Of a DNA stretch of 64,000 bases, positions 16,887-24,586 are shown one piece after another. The stretch is taken from positions 26,163 through 90,162 of the IMG/VR virus record IMGVR_UViG_3300041407_000075; one strand, written 5' to 3'. The notes beneath the pieces were generated by a model. That model was not told the DNA's origin. It saw only the letters and a list, made by a program, of their open reading frames with translations, and ran no database searches. This stretch comes from a virus. A program made the translations under genes and the position numbers. The number at the start of each line of letters is the position of its first letter. The first letter of the stretch is position 1.

Positions 16887-17276
16887 ATGATGATCGAAGC
16901 AATCGTAGAAGTGTGGTGTTCACCTCTTCGCAGGGAAGATTATTCTGTAAAAATAATTCCTCTGTTCGCCGGGGAAATGTTCAACGTAGAGGATGACATT
17001 AGAGACTACATCAAGTGGGATTTCTATCTGAATACCTTTGGTGTTGACTATGCAGAAGTCAAGGGTCTGTGGAAGGTTGTGTTCAAGATTTCTGTATCAT
17101 ATAGCACCTATTATACTTATGCCGGACCAGACGATGACGTAGATATTGGGCAAGAAGTGCTGTTCAAAGGTCAGTGTCAAGAATGGGCTGAGATGAAATA
17201 CACTTGGCTTGAGTTGAATGGGAAGATTGATGAGTATTTTAGTAAGCCTTGGAAGAGGCATGTGATTGGTTTGTAG
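16887..17276 (+). CDS. hypothetical protein, 129 aa
   Basis: Follows the previous stop without a gap. Beta-strand-rich, acidic (VEVWCSPLRREDYSVKIIPL). Unknown. A 182-nt non-coding gap follows before the polymerase-like gene. It holds no clear terminator, only a weak possible -10 (TATAGT near 17,416). Confidence 0.65.
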   Translation: MMIEAIVEVWCSPLRREDYSVKIIPLFAGEMFNVEDDIRDYIKWDFYLNTFGVDYAEVKGLWKVVFKISVSYSTYYTYAGPDDDVDIGQEVLFKGQCQEWAEMKYTWLELNGKIDEYFSKPWKRHVIGL

Positions 17277-17458
17277 GTAAATCTCCTGAAACCACCCAAT
17301 AAACAGTGAATTCAACCTTGTGTTTGGAAGGGTGGATGTGAGATTATGGTTGTCTGGATTTGAGTGCTTATTCAGATTGATCATTTTTTAACCAAAGCGT
17401 TTCCCATATAGTGTTATTGAATAGGAGATGTGTATGTGTGTAGGAGATTAGATGTAAT

Positions 17459-18799
17459 ATGACAAGAATGGAAGAGAAAGTAAGAGATTTAGAAGGAAGA
17501 GAGTTATATTCTGTTCTTATCTCTACAGCTAGAGGTAAGCCCTTTAGATCGCCTAGTGTGGTCTATAACCATTTGGTATCTCTAATAAATAAAGAATTAA
17601 AATACAAGAAGTTTGAAGCTGTAGAATGGTTCTTCACTAACACAGCAAGAGCCTTACGTGATAATTACATGGGTTTCTCTGTAAAGCTACAAGCTGTCTA
17701 TTGGACAGGGAACGATTGTGGGATCAGTATTCGTGCTATCCATTCAGTATTGGATTACATGAAAGAGAATGATTACATTTATGTACTAAAAGGCAGTCAT
17801 GATTACAGAAATGAAGACCTTTCTTACATGAGTGTAGTGAGATTTACTGAAAAACTGGTTGACCTATTCGACAAAAAGGAGCTACTATTGCACATTCCTA
17901 GCGTGTCTATGGATTACCCTATTATTTTGAAAGATAGGAAGACAAAAGAAATGATTGAAGTACAGAAAACAGGCATGGTTGAACAGATGGCAGAGGAAAT
18001 GCAGCGTTACAATCAGAGTTTGTCTGGTGTTGACGTTCGTTTTGATGGGAAATCTATCCCTTTGTTGGAATATAAGCGTAGTTTTAGTGGTGATTTCAAC
18101 AGTGGTGGGAGGTTGTTCGCTCATGGCGGCAGTATTCAGCTTGTCCCACAGGAATTACGTTTAGCTGCTATTACTATTGATGGTGAGTCTGTAGTAGAGT
18201 TAGACTATAGTGCAAATCATCCACGGATTCTGCTAGAATTTCTCTGTCAGCGTGATCAAAGTGTATTGGAGTTTGTAGGAAAGGACGTTGATCCATATGC
18301 AGCAGACAGTTCGTGCCTGAAAGTTGACACTTTGGCGATTGAAGATCATAAATTGCGTTATGGTATTACTAAATATAACCCATCTCGCTCGTTTATGAAA
18401 CATGCAGTCATGCGTGCATTAAATTGTGATAGCTTTGATAAGGCGTTTTCTAGTTTGTCGCATGAATTCTTCACAGATAGTAAGAAGAACATTGCAGATC
18501 GTGACTATGTGGGGTTGATTAAACCTGATTGTCGTCTTGTATTATCTGCAATTTGTGAGCACAACCGACTGATTGCAAATGATTTCTTTCAGGATAAAGG
18601 TATTTGGTTACAAAATCTCGACAGTGAAATTGCTTTACGTGTAATTGATTTGATGCTACAGTCTGGAGAAGTTGTACTCTGCTGGCATGATAGCTTTCAA
18701 TGTCGAGCAAGTGCTAAAGAACTATTGCATTCTGCAATGATCGAAGCTTGGAACGATGTTCTAGGCTCTAATATTTTCGTAAAGGTGGATCAAAAATGA
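17459..18799 (+). CDS. polymerase-palm protein (PolA / single-subunit RNAP-like superfamily)
   Basis: 446 aa. The C-terminal half carries a polymerase palm signature: a GGRLFAHGG...QLVP block (~217-231), motif A VVELDYSANHPRIL (Asp249), a helix RSFMKHAVMRALNC (~310-323) placed like motif B with a Lys, and motif C VVLCWHDSFQC (His410/Asp411). HDSF is the motif C form of T7-like RNA polymerases and HDE that of PolA. The N-terminal ~200 residues are unassigned and there is no proofreading domain. I recall similar palm proteins in phages and plasmids without a settled function. It overlaps a nucleotidyltransferase gene by ATGA, suggesting joint action on RNA or DNA ends. Activity is inferred, not shown. 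Confidence 0.7.
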   Translation: MTRMEEKVRDLEGRELYSVLISTARGKPFRSPSVVYNHLVSLINKELKYKKFEAVEWFFTNTARALRDNYMGFSVKLQAVYWTGNDCGISIRAIHSVLDYMKENDYIYVLKGSHDYRNEDLSYMSVVRFTEKLVDLFDKKELLLHIPSVSMDYPIILKDRKTKEMIEVQKTGMVEQMAEEMQRYNQSLSGVDVRFDGKSIPLLEYKRSFSGDFNSGGRLFAHGGSIQLVPQELRLAAITIDGESVVELDYSANHPRILLEFLCQRDQSVLEFVGKDVDPYAADSSCLKVDTLAIEDHKLRYGITKYNPSRSFMKHAVMRALNCDSFDKAFSSLSHEFFTDSKKNIADRDYVGLIKPDCRLVLSAICEHNRLIANDFFQDKGIWLQNLDSEIALRVIDLMLQSGEVVLCWHDSFQCRASAKELLHSAMIEAWNDVLGSNIFVKVDQK

Positions 18800-19371
18800 C
18801 TATCGAAACTCAGAAACAACTAGCTGACAAAGTGTATGAAGCACTCACTCTCATTGACCCTTCGTGCGTCCTTGCTGGTGGTGCTCCCCGAGATTGGTAT
18901 TTGGGAACAGAGGCTAATGATCTTGATTTCTACTTCTGCTCTACCGGATCAACTGTAGACCGTGTAAAGAAACAACTCAATCGTGTTGGTTTTGAAGTGG
19001 AAGCTTCAGTTTGTCCTGTGCAATCAGAGCTTTATCAATCCATGCCCGGTTTGACACGTATCTGGAATTGTGAATCTGAGACTATGAAGATTCAATTTAT
19101 TCAAATGGCTGAACCTAAATTCAGATGGGGTGTTGTTAATAATATGGATGTCAGTATCTGCAAAGCGTGGTATTCTCAGGTTGGACATATTCATTTGCAT
19201 CAAGACTTTAAACTGACCATTGCAAGTAAAATTATGTTTCTGAAAGAAAGTTATTGCTGGGCTAACAAGCATGGTCAGAAAATGAAAGAACGCTTTGAAG
19301 GTAAGTTTCACGCTGGTACGAAGGATCAAGCTACACGTTCTTTGGTGTCCAAAGTGTTGATGGAGATTTAA
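18796..19371 (+). CDS. nucleotidyltransferase (Pol beta-like, PAP/CCA-adding head domain)
   Basis: 191 aa. The catalytic signature is VLAGGAPRDWYLGTEANDLDFYF: GG for triphosphate binding, RD, then the metal-binding Asp pair of DLD. A third acidic position may be in MDVSICKAW (~120). It lacks the long C-terminal tRNA-binding body of CCA enzymes, so it resembles stand-alone phage nucleotidyltransferases that add nucleotides to RNA, protein or small molecules. Coupled to the palm-polymerase gene. Confidence 0.8.
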   Translation: MTIETQKQLADKVYEALTLIDPSCVLAGGAPRDWYLGTEANDLDFYFCSTGSTVDRVKKQLNRVGFEVEASVCPVQSELYQSMPGLTRIWNCESETMKIQFIQMAEPKFRWGVVNNMDVSICKAWYSQVGHIHLHQDFKLTIASKIMFLKESYCWANKHGQKMKERFEGKFHAGTKDQATRSLVSKVLMEI

Positions 19372-19372
19372 A

Positions 19373-19603
19373 ATGAACTGGATCAGCGTAAAAGATTCAC
19401 TCCCTGCACTAAACGTAGACGGCTCTAAAGTATTTGACAGTATTGATGTAATCGCTACAGATGGTATTCATGTCTGCACTTGTGAGTTTCAGTCTGGATG
19501 GTATTGTCAGGAGCAATGGTTTGCTTGGGGAAATTATAATCAAATCCCTAAGAGCCAGATTACACATTGGCAGTATTTGCCTAAACCACCTGTGGAGGGT
19601 TGA
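19373..19603 (+). CDS. DUF551-like protein, 76 aa
   Basis: The layout WISVKDSLP ... THWQYLPK ... PP is the DUF551 signature common in phages and prophages, function unknown. GGAG lies ahead of the ATG and only 1 nt separates it from the nucleotidyltransferase. Confidence 0.8.
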   Translation: MNWISVKDSLPALNVDGSKVFDSIDVIATDGIHVCTCEFQSGWYCQEQWFAWGNYNQIPKSQITHWQYLPKPPVEG

Positions 19604-19606
19604 CTG

Positions 19607-19762
19607 ATGACTGATTCATACAGTTTTAAACTAAACCCTAACAACTTCACTCAAGTAGGAGAGACAAGATTCTTTGAAATTCAGGCAGATAAAGAATCTG
19701 TTGAGCGGTTTATAAAGGATCTTGAATTGTTTGAAAAGAAGCGTGCTGAGGAGAACGAATAA
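19607..19762 (+). CDS. hypothetical protein, 51 aa
   Basis: Short ORF with a helical C-terminus (VERFIKDLELFEKKRAEENE). Located between two DUF551-like genes in one transcription unit. Confidence 0.6.
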   Translation: MTDSYSFKLNPNNFTQVGETRFFEIQADKESVERFIKDLELFEKKRAEENE

Positions 19763-19957
19763 ATGAATTGGAAAAACATTGAAACAGATGGCATTCCTGA
19801 TTGGTGCGGTGAGTACCTTGTCCGCCACATCAAAGATGGCTGGCCTTTGTATCTGGTTGCACGTATTGAAAATGAACATTTCTTTGATGAGATGGATGAG
19901 ATGACAAAGCTAGATGTTACTCATTGGGCAGTTATTGAACCTCCTCTAAAAGATTAA
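19763..19957 (+). CDS. second DUF551-like protein, 64 aa
   Basis: MNWKNIETDGIP ... GEYLVRHIKDGWPLYLVARI ... VTHWAVIEPP, a divergent paralogue of the 19373 gene, so tandem duplication is likely. Last gene before the terminator at 19972. Confidence 0.75.
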   Translation: MNWKNIETDGIPDWCGEYLVRHIKDGWPLYLVARIENEHFFDEMDEMTKLDVTHWAVIEPPLKD

Positions 19958-19971
19958 AGAAATAACCACCC

Positions 19972-19997
19972 AGGCCGCTTGACGGCCTTTTCTTTTG
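19972..19997 (+). terminator. rho-independent terminator overlapping the next promoter
   Basis: AGGCCG / CGGCCT stem with loop CTTGA, followed by TTTTCTTTT. The loop and 3' stem include the -35 TTGACG of the following promoter. Confidence 0.85.
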
Positions 19998-20007
19998 TCT
20001 GTATGAT
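19979..20007 (+). promoter_or_regulatory. sigma70-type promoter nested in a terminator
   Basis: TTGACG (19979-19984) inside the terminator hairpin, a 17-nt spacer that is the T-run, and TATGAT (20002-20007). It drives the 20056 gene and the small genes after it. Confidence 0.7.
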
Positions 20008-20055
20008 TCTCACATAAGCCGTTCACACAGAAGATGCAATCGGAGATTGTTCCTC

Positions 20056-20277
20056 ATGAACCTACTGAATGTATTAGATAAGCTTCCCTGCAATATCAAG
20101 AAAGCTGAGCTTGAGCCATTTGCTATGTGTATGGATGATGAGTATAAGCGGTTGGGGATTTTTGATCAGACGGTTGCTTACCAACACTACCTTCGTGCCA
20201 AATTTGTAAGTTGGGCTTGCAGAGAGAAGCCTATTAAGGTATGCTGGGGATCTAGAAATAAACCAGAATGGGTGTAA
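20056..20277 (+). CDS. hypothetical protein, 73 aa
   Basis: ATG 20056 is preferred over the TTG at 20047 because GGAG at 20042 is 10 nt ahead of it and too close to the TTG. The helical protein ends with basic residues (KVCWGSRNKPEWV). No family recognised. Confidence 0.65.
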   Translation: MNLLNVLDKLPCNIKKAELEPFAMCMDDEYKRLGIFDQTVAYQHYLRAKFVSWACREKPIKVCWGSRNKPEWV

Positions 20278-20278
20278 T

Positions 20279-20404
20279 ATGAATATCATCTATGCTAAAC
20301 AAAAAGCTTTAGAATCTCTTATTCAGCGTGTTGCGGACGGCACAGCTTCAGAGTACGACCTCAAGAATTATAGTAAACTTAAAAAGTTAGGAGTTGTCAA
20401 ATGA
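20279..20404 (+). CDS. hypothetical protein, 41 aa
   Basis: Short ORF whose stop overlaps the next ATG (ATGA). Helical (KQKALESLIQRVADG). Unknown. Confidence 0.6.
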   Translation: MNIIYAKQKALESLIQRVADGTASEYDLKNYSKLKKLGVVK

Positions 20405-20623
20405 TAAACAAAGCTGATTGTTGGACTGTAGGCGATGGGTACGGAACCTACGTGGAACCTACGTGGACAATGAAAATGGGTGGTGGTATGAACGAGATGA
20501 TTATAATCAATTGTTTGAAGCTTACGAACTTCAAATGAAGGGTTGTTTGACATCACTTTTGAGAAAGAAGGCTTGACACGTAAAGTCACCCAAGTGATGA
20601 CAGAAAAAGTGGAGTATGTCTGA
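20401..20623 (+). pseudogene. small gene disrupted by an 11-bp tandem duplication
   Basis: GGAACCTACGT occurs twice in a row at 20443-20464. As written, the frame stops at 20536 after 45 residues. Removing one copy gives a much more protein-like reading (GYGTYVDNENGWWYERDDYN), and a second +1 correction in the AAA run near 20,533-20,535 continues it (EGLFDITFEKEGLTRKVTQV) to the stop at 20621, whose last base starts the next gene. The ancestor was probably ~70 aa. This is either gene decay or sequence error. Confidence 0.6.
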
Positions 20624-20831
20624 TGACAACCTTAGAGGAATCCTTGCGAGAAAACAAAGAGTGGTGTAAAGAATTCCAGTCACAAACAAATGTGATGCAG
20701 GTTGTGGGAAAGAGGCTACAACATGGTTTGGTAATACTTCTTGTGCAACATGCGGTGATAGACGTTGTGTAGGAATTATGCAGGCTGATTACGATAAACA
20801 TCGTTATGAATCTGAAGATGAGGGTTATTAA
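20623..20831 (+). pseudogene. zinc-binding protein gene with a single-base frameshift
   Basis: The first frame (MTTLEESLRENKEWCKEF) loses coding character near 20,690. From there the -1 frame encodes a convincing Cys-rich protein (CDAGCGKEATTWFG, then CATCGDRRC) that ends at 20829-20831, directly before the next ATG, and has no start of its own. One missing A in an AAA run restores a single ~68-aa protein. Confidence 0.55.
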
Positions 20832-21110
20832 ATGATCGTACATAAAAACATCACGCTCGTTAAGTGCAGCTCTGGTGATTGGGAGGGTTTGTATCTTGAC
20901 AATGAATTGTATCGTGAAGCTCACAGCATTCCTACACACGACATCTTCTACTTGATCAACAATCACCACATCCAAGAGGCTAAATCCTTTGAAGTGAATG
21001 AAGATTATACAGAGAATGTGGTAGAGTTGGTAGAGTTGGTTGAGTTGGTTGAGTATCATGGAGGTTATCCGCACTATCTTAGTGAAATTCCTGAAGAGGT
21101 TAGAGTGTGA
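20832..21110 (+). CDS. hypothetical protein with VEL tandem repeat, 92 aa
   Basis: Contains a perfect-to-near-perfect 9-bp tandem repeat (GTAGAGTTG/GTTGAGTTG, ~21,020-21,050) encoding VELVELVELVE, a possible slippage site that keeps frame. Otherwise no recognised domain. Confidence 0.7.
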   Translation: MIVHKNITLVKCSSGDWEGLYLDNELYREAHSIPTHDIFYLINNHHIQEAKSFEVNEDYTENVVELVELVELVEYHGGYPHYLSEIPEEVRV

Positions 21111-21283
21111 CAAACCTAGTAAAATGTCACGGCACGGATTGTGACAGACGCCTATCCTGCACAAGATTCACCCAGGAATCTCTGCCGAAGTACCAAGCGT
21201 ATTTGGTAATGTGTGTGGCATGCAAGAATCCTAATGACGGGTGTAAATGGTTTGTTGATAATGAGGAGAAAACAAATGCTTGA
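21107..21283 (+). CDS. Cys-rich small protein, 58 aa
   Basis: GTG start overlapping the previous stop (GTGTGA). Cys at CHGTDCDRRLSC, and later CVACKNPNDGCKW, suggests a zinc-binding fold. Unknown role. Confidence 0.65.
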   Translation: MTNLVKCHGTDCDRRLSCTRFTQESLPKYQAYLVMCVACKNPNDGCKWFVDNEEKTNA

Positions 21284-21449
21284 TGAAGAGAAAGTATTCA
21301 AACGTTTGTGTCGCGATATGCACATTGGAAATGACCATTCAAAGGTTGAAGATGCTAGGATCATTTGGGAAGCTGCAATCGCTTGGAAGGTTCAATACGA
21401 TGAATCTGTAACGGCAGCTAGAGAAGAAGCTTTGAGCAGGTATGAATAA
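21276..21449 (+). CDS. hypothetical protein, 57 aa
   Basis: Start at ATG 21276 with GGAG ten bases ahead. Helical (EDARIIWEAAIAWKVQYDES). Resembles the short phage proteins that begin with a conserved Cys/Arg helix, function unknown. Confidence 0.65.
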   Translation: MLDEEKVFKRLCRDMHIGNDHSKVEDARIIWEAAIAWKVQYDESVTAAREEALSRYE

Positions 21450-21455
21450 AACAGC

Positions 21456-21484
21456 TTGATAGATTCTTTTCAATCCACCATAAT
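21456..21484 (+). promoter_or_regulatory. possible sigma70 promoter
   Basis: TTGATA, 17 nt, CATAAT in the 115-nt gap before the 21565 gene, whose ribosome site (AGGAGAGAAGG) is strong. Confidence 0.5.
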
Positions 21485-21564
21485 CAACACACAAGACATG
21501 GCGTTAAGAGCGCTGAGATGAATGAAATAGATAAGTTATGTAGGATAAATAGGAGAGAAGGGTT

Positions 21565-21771
21565 ATGCCAAAACTAAAATGTATAGAGGTGTTTGAAATG
21601 GGAACAGGTGAGCCTGCATACTTCACAAAAGATAAAACTTATCTGCTTTACAGTTTAGATAACATAGTGTTCTTTTGTGTTGATGATCAGGAACAACTTC
21701 ACATTCTACCTTGGCCAGAAGTTGACGAAGATGGGTTTAATACTAAAGACTATTTTGAGGTGGTGAAATGA
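21565..21771 (+). CDS. hypothetical protein, 68 aa
   Basis: Beta-rich small protein (YFTKDKTYLLYSLDNIVFF). First gene of a coupled trio. Unknown. Confidence 0.7.
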   Translation: MPKLKCIEVFEMGTGEPAYFTKDKTYLLYSLDNIVFFCVDDQEQLHILPWPEVDEDGFNTKDYFEVVK

Positions 21772-21980
21772 AAACTCCACGTAAAGCTGTAGTAAGTAAA
21801 CGTGTATCTGAAGATGAGAAACTTAATAGCGCCCGTTGGACCTTCTTCCTCTCTCAGTGTAAGATTGATTGGGAATCTTTGAGCGAAGAATCTCGTGATT
21901 TCTTCGCAAGTATGGGCTCAACAGGATCCAGTGAAGAAGATATTAATAATGCAATCGACCTTGCCAGAGGTTTTAAATGA
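21768..21980 (+). CDS. hypothetical protein, 70 aa
   Basis: ATGA overlap with the previous gene. Basic N-terminus, acidic C-terminus (GSTGSSEEDINNAIDLARGF). Unknown. Confidence 0.7.
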   Translation: MKTPRKAVVSKRVSEDEKLNSARWTFFLSQCKIDWESLSEESRDFFASMGSTGSSEEDINNAIDLARGFK

Positions 21981-22177
21981 ATATTGATTTCGGTTGGATG
22001 GGTAAGGTTGTTCTGCAAGATTGGGAAGATCCTTTTACTCCTGAAGGTGAAGGATTTGCAATAGTGTCTGATGGTTACACAGAATCTGGTATTCGTGTTC
22101 ACGGTGTACTGGATCAACGTGAGTATGCTACTTACCCAAGTGTTTGGCGTAATGCCATTATGATTAAGGTGAATTGA
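21977..22177 (+). CDS. hypothetical protein, 66 aa
   Basis: ATGA overlap with the previous gene. Beta-rich (GWMGKVVLQDWEDPFTPEGE). Unknown. Confidence 0.7.
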   Translation: MNIDFGWMGKVVLQDWEDPFTPEGEGFAIVSDGYTESGIRVHGVLDQREYATYPSVWRNAIMIKVN

Positions 22178-22178
22178 G

Positions 22179-22334
22179 ATGATTTTTAAAACAAAGAAAG
22201 AGTGGTCATCTTTAGGCTTCTTCATTAAATCATTCGCACATCCTATTGGAAACATGTACGGATATAAAGATGTTCATGTAAAACTTTGTGGTCCAACTAG
22301 AAGAACTTATGAATTTTGGGAGAGTGTGGAATGA
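22179..22334 (+). CDS. hypothetical basic protein, 51 aa
   Basis: Short ORF (KTKKEWSSLGFFIKSFAHPI). Its stop overlaps the next ATG. Unknown. Confidence 0.6.
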   Translation: MIFKTKKEWSSLGFFIKSFAHPIGNMYGYKDVHVKLCGPTRRTYEFWESVE

Positions 22335-22519
22335 ACACCTCACACGAACTAGCTCTTATGAACGCAATCGGTGTCCTCCCATTCAAACGCACTGGCTCTT
22401 CCCAATGGACTGTGTGTTTTAAGGATGCAACTGGTCAAGTTAAAACTGGTAACAACATTGCTAAGACATTTGGAAATGTTAGTGATGCGATGGTTTATGC
22501 AAAGGGATTGGTGAAATGA
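22331..22519 (+). CDS. hypothetical protein, 62 aa
   Basis: ATG 22331 chosen for the ATGA overlap. The longer GTG frame has no site. Small alpha/beta protein (ALMNAIGVLPFKRTGSSQWT). Unknown. Confidence 0.65.
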   Translation: MNTSHELALMNAIGVLPFKRTGSSQWTVCFKDATGQVKTGNNIAKTFGNVSDAMVYAKGLVK

Positions 22520-22680
22520 GCGCTCATCTTACATTTAAAGAGATTCCTAGAGTAAACGACTGTAAGTCTTGTCACGGTACGGGTGTTATGCGCTGGTATG
22601 ATCTAGATGGAGGTCCATATTATTCTTGGATGAAGCCTAAAGAATCACTCTGTAAAGAGTGCAGAGGACAAACCTTATGA
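22516..22680 (+). CDS. DnaJ-like zinc-finger protein, 54 aa
   Basis: CKSCHGTGVM and CKECRGQ form the CxxCxGxG-type pairs of the DnaJ Cys-rich region, so one zinc site is likely. Stand-alone phage proteins like this probably act as small adaptors. ATGA overlaps on both sides. Confidence 0.7.
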   Translation: MSAHLTFKEIPRVNDCKSCHGTGVMRWYDLDGGPYYSWMKPKESLCKECRGQTL

Positions 22681-22883
22681 ACCACCTTAAGGAACTCCTA
22701 GAACAGCTCCAGTGTGCAGAAAGTGCCTATACAACCTCGAAAAGTTCCCTAGATAATAGTCTTGAATACATACTTTGCCGTGAAGAACTTAAGCAATGTC
22801 GTTTTAGGTTTGATAAGGCATGTCGTGAGTATGTTTTGGCTAATGTGTTTGGACAAGTTATTGAAGAGGAGATTGAGGCGTGA
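22677..22883 (+). CDS. helical protein, 68 aa
   Basis: Start at ATG 22677 overlapping the previous stop. Coiled-coil-like (HLKELLEQLQCAESAYTTSK) with several Cys. Unknown. Confidence 0.65.
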   Translation: MNHLKELLEQLQCAESAYTTSKSSLDNSLEYILCREELKQCRFRFDKACREYVLANVFGQVIEEEIEA

Positions 22884-23077
22884 ATATCAAATACATTTCT
22901 AGGAAGTTTCTATTATCTGCTGTTGTGCAGATGCTCTTGTTTGTGTTTCTCTACATCGGTAAGCTTCCGGTTGAGAATTTCCAGATTCTTACTATGACAA
23001 TCCTAACTTGCTACTTGGCGAGTAATGTTATCCAGAAAAGTGTTACGAAGGAGGCTAGTGATGAATCCAAAGTATAG
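22880..23077 (+). CDS. small membrane protein, two TM segments
   Basis: GTG start overlapping the previous stop. Hydrophobic at ~10-28 (LLSAVVQMLLFVFLYIG) and ~34-52 (FQILTMTILTCYLASNVI), with a charged tail. Probably in the host inner membrane. Confidence 0.7.
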   Translation: MNIKYISRKFLLSAVVQMLLFVFLYIGKLPVENFQILTMTILTCYLASNVIQKSVTKEASDESKV

Positions 23078-23372
23078 CGAAGGCGAGATTGTCATTCTAC
23101 AAAGTGTTAATCATCCAGAGTACAGCGGAGAATATGAAGTATTCAAAATCCTATTCTACGGAGATAAATTTCCAGACCGACTGGATGAAACTACTATGTT
23201 AGTTTGTGATGGGCCAATTGGTTATATGTTCACAGAAGCTCTTGCAGATAAACCAAGCACAACAGAATGTATTTGGGCAGAGCATTCTTTGTGTAAACGA
23301 CAAGAGCCCGGTGAGATGGACTATAAAAAGTTGATGCAGACATTGAAGAATAGTGTTTTGGAGTGGAATTGA
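23061..23372 (+). CDS. hypothetical protein, 103 aa
   Basis: ATG 23061 is behind AAGGAGG and is favoured over the longer frame. Begins with a small beta domain (YSEGEIVILQSVNHPEYSGE), like other phage proteins with KOW/SH3-type folds. Unknown. Confidence 0.7.
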   Translation: MNPKYSEGEIVILQSVNHPEYSGEYEVFKILFYGDKFPDRLDETTMLVCDGPIGYMFTEALADKPSTTECIWAEHSLCKRQEPGEMDYKKLMQTLKNSVLEWN

Positions 23373-23584
23373 TGAATTGGTACAATGAACTGTGTGGAAA
23401 TGGTTGTAAAGAAACTACTTTACCAGATGAAGTGAAGCCTTCGTGGGCAACACATTCATTCAGGCGAATGGGACAAACTTTGTACGGGCAACTCGTCACA
23501 GACAATTGGTTCTGGATGAATGAGGAACACAGCTTGTATTATACGTCTGAAGATATTGATACAGGATCGGTTGTTAAGCTATAA
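23372..23584 (+). CDS. hypothetical protein, 70 aa
   Basis: ATG 23372 overlaps the previous stop by one base. Trp-rich (MNWYNELCGNGC, DNWFWMNEEH). Unknown. Followed by a weak TAAGCC/GGCTTA hairpin near 23,622-23,640 with no T-run. Confidence 0.65.
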   Translation: MNWYNELCGNGCKETTLPDEVKPSWATHSFRRMGQTLYGQLVTDNWFWMNEEHSLYYTSEDIDTGSVVKL

Positions 23585-23700
23585 ATAAGGTTGAATATTC
23601 CTAGCCTACTCCTTGTATCAACTAAGCCCTAACGTGGCTTAAACATACGAAAAAGCCGCATGAAAGGGTTGTTTTGCGGGGAGTTTGTGTAAATTAAAGG

Positions 23701-23729
23701 TTGCATGACATTCTCAGGAATGGTACAGT
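23701..23729 (+). promoter_or_regulatory. possible sigma70 promoter
   Basis: TTGCAT, 17 nt, TACAGT, ending 37 nt ahead of the 23766 start. Confidence 0.45.
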
Positions 23730-23765
23730 GATGGCATATAAACACTACAGATGGGGAAATAGAAT

Positions 23766-24005
23766 ATGAAACGGTCAAAACGTGTACAAGAGATTGAAGT
23801 GACAGCAACCGTCCATTTGGATACCTTGTATCTCCAAGAAGATCAGGCTTTTGCACTGATTGAAGCTGTTGACTTGCAGCAAGCTGAGTCTGGATTTACC
23901 ACAGAGGTTATCCTGCGGTTGATTAAATCTATGAAAGCTGAGTTTAAAGATGCTCCTGATGAGCTTGAAGATTTCATCACAACAGTCGGGGACGCTCTTA
24001 AATGA
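23766..24005 (+). CDS. hypothetical acidic protein, 79 aa
   Basis: Basic first residues (MKRSKRVQEIEV) and an acidic remainder (KAEFKDAPDELEDFITTVGD). Unknown. ATGA overlap with the next gene. Confidence 0.7.
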   Translation: MKRSKRVQEIEVTATVHLDTLYLQEDQAFALIEAVDLQQAESGFTTEVILRLIKSMKAEFKDAPDELEDFITTVGDALK

Positions 24006-24256
24006 ATTCCCTAGTTCTCCTAAAAGAACGCTTGCAAACTGTCTTAAATGGATCGACAGAGTCAGAAAGCTTTAAAGATGCAATCAGCGAAGGCTTGTAT
24101 GCATGTGATTTGAGTGTCATTGGTTTGGAACAGTGGATTGCACATTGGATTGAGTGGAAATCTGAGGATGTGGTTAATCGAAATGATGATCACGATTATT
24201 TAGAAGGTGTCAAGTTTGTAGAAGAACAATGGCATAAAATAACTGGGATGTTTTAA
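24002..24256 (+). CDS. hypothetical protein, 84 aa
   Basis: Helical (LVLLKERLQTVLNGSTESES) with an acidic C-terminal half. Shares a general layout with the 24587 product, so the two may be distant paralogues. Unknown. Confidence 0.7.
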   Translation: MNSLVLLKERLQTVLNGSTESESFKDAISEGLYACDLSVIGLEQWIAHWIEWKSEDVVNRNDDHDYLEGVKFVEEQWHKITGMF

Positions 24257-24302
24257 AGAGATGGTGTTTTGATAATTTAAATTAATGTTTTAGGAGAGAA
24301 AG

Positions 24303-24461
24303 ATGATTGGAGACAAAGCTGTACTCGTGAGACTTACAGAAAAACAGCTTTGGTTGATCCTCAATCAATTGGAAGCATCCTCTGAGCCTGCACACCGTAC
24401 AAAAGAGGAAGATGAGACGCTACAAATTCTTAATGCTGCATGGAAACGGGCTCGAAAATAA
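24303..24461 (+). CDS. hypothetical helical protein, 52 aa
   Basis: Good site (AGGAGAGAAAG). Helix-rich (LTEKQLWLILNQLEASSEPA). Unknown. Confidence 0.65.
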   Translation: MIGDKAVLVRLTEKQLWLILNQLEASSEPAHRTKEEDETLQILNAAWKRARK

Positions 24462-24586
24462 ATGTGATAATTTCGTGAAACACCCCTTGCTATCGGATCC
24501 AAAGGCTGTAAACTCACCTTTACAGAGTCTCTCACCAACTTTACACAGGCTCTGAATTTGTAACACAACACACATTGGAGCTTAAA

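Noticed and set aside
20047-20055. TTG start for the 20056 gene
   Set aside because: Too close to GGAG at 20042; the ATG has correct spacing.
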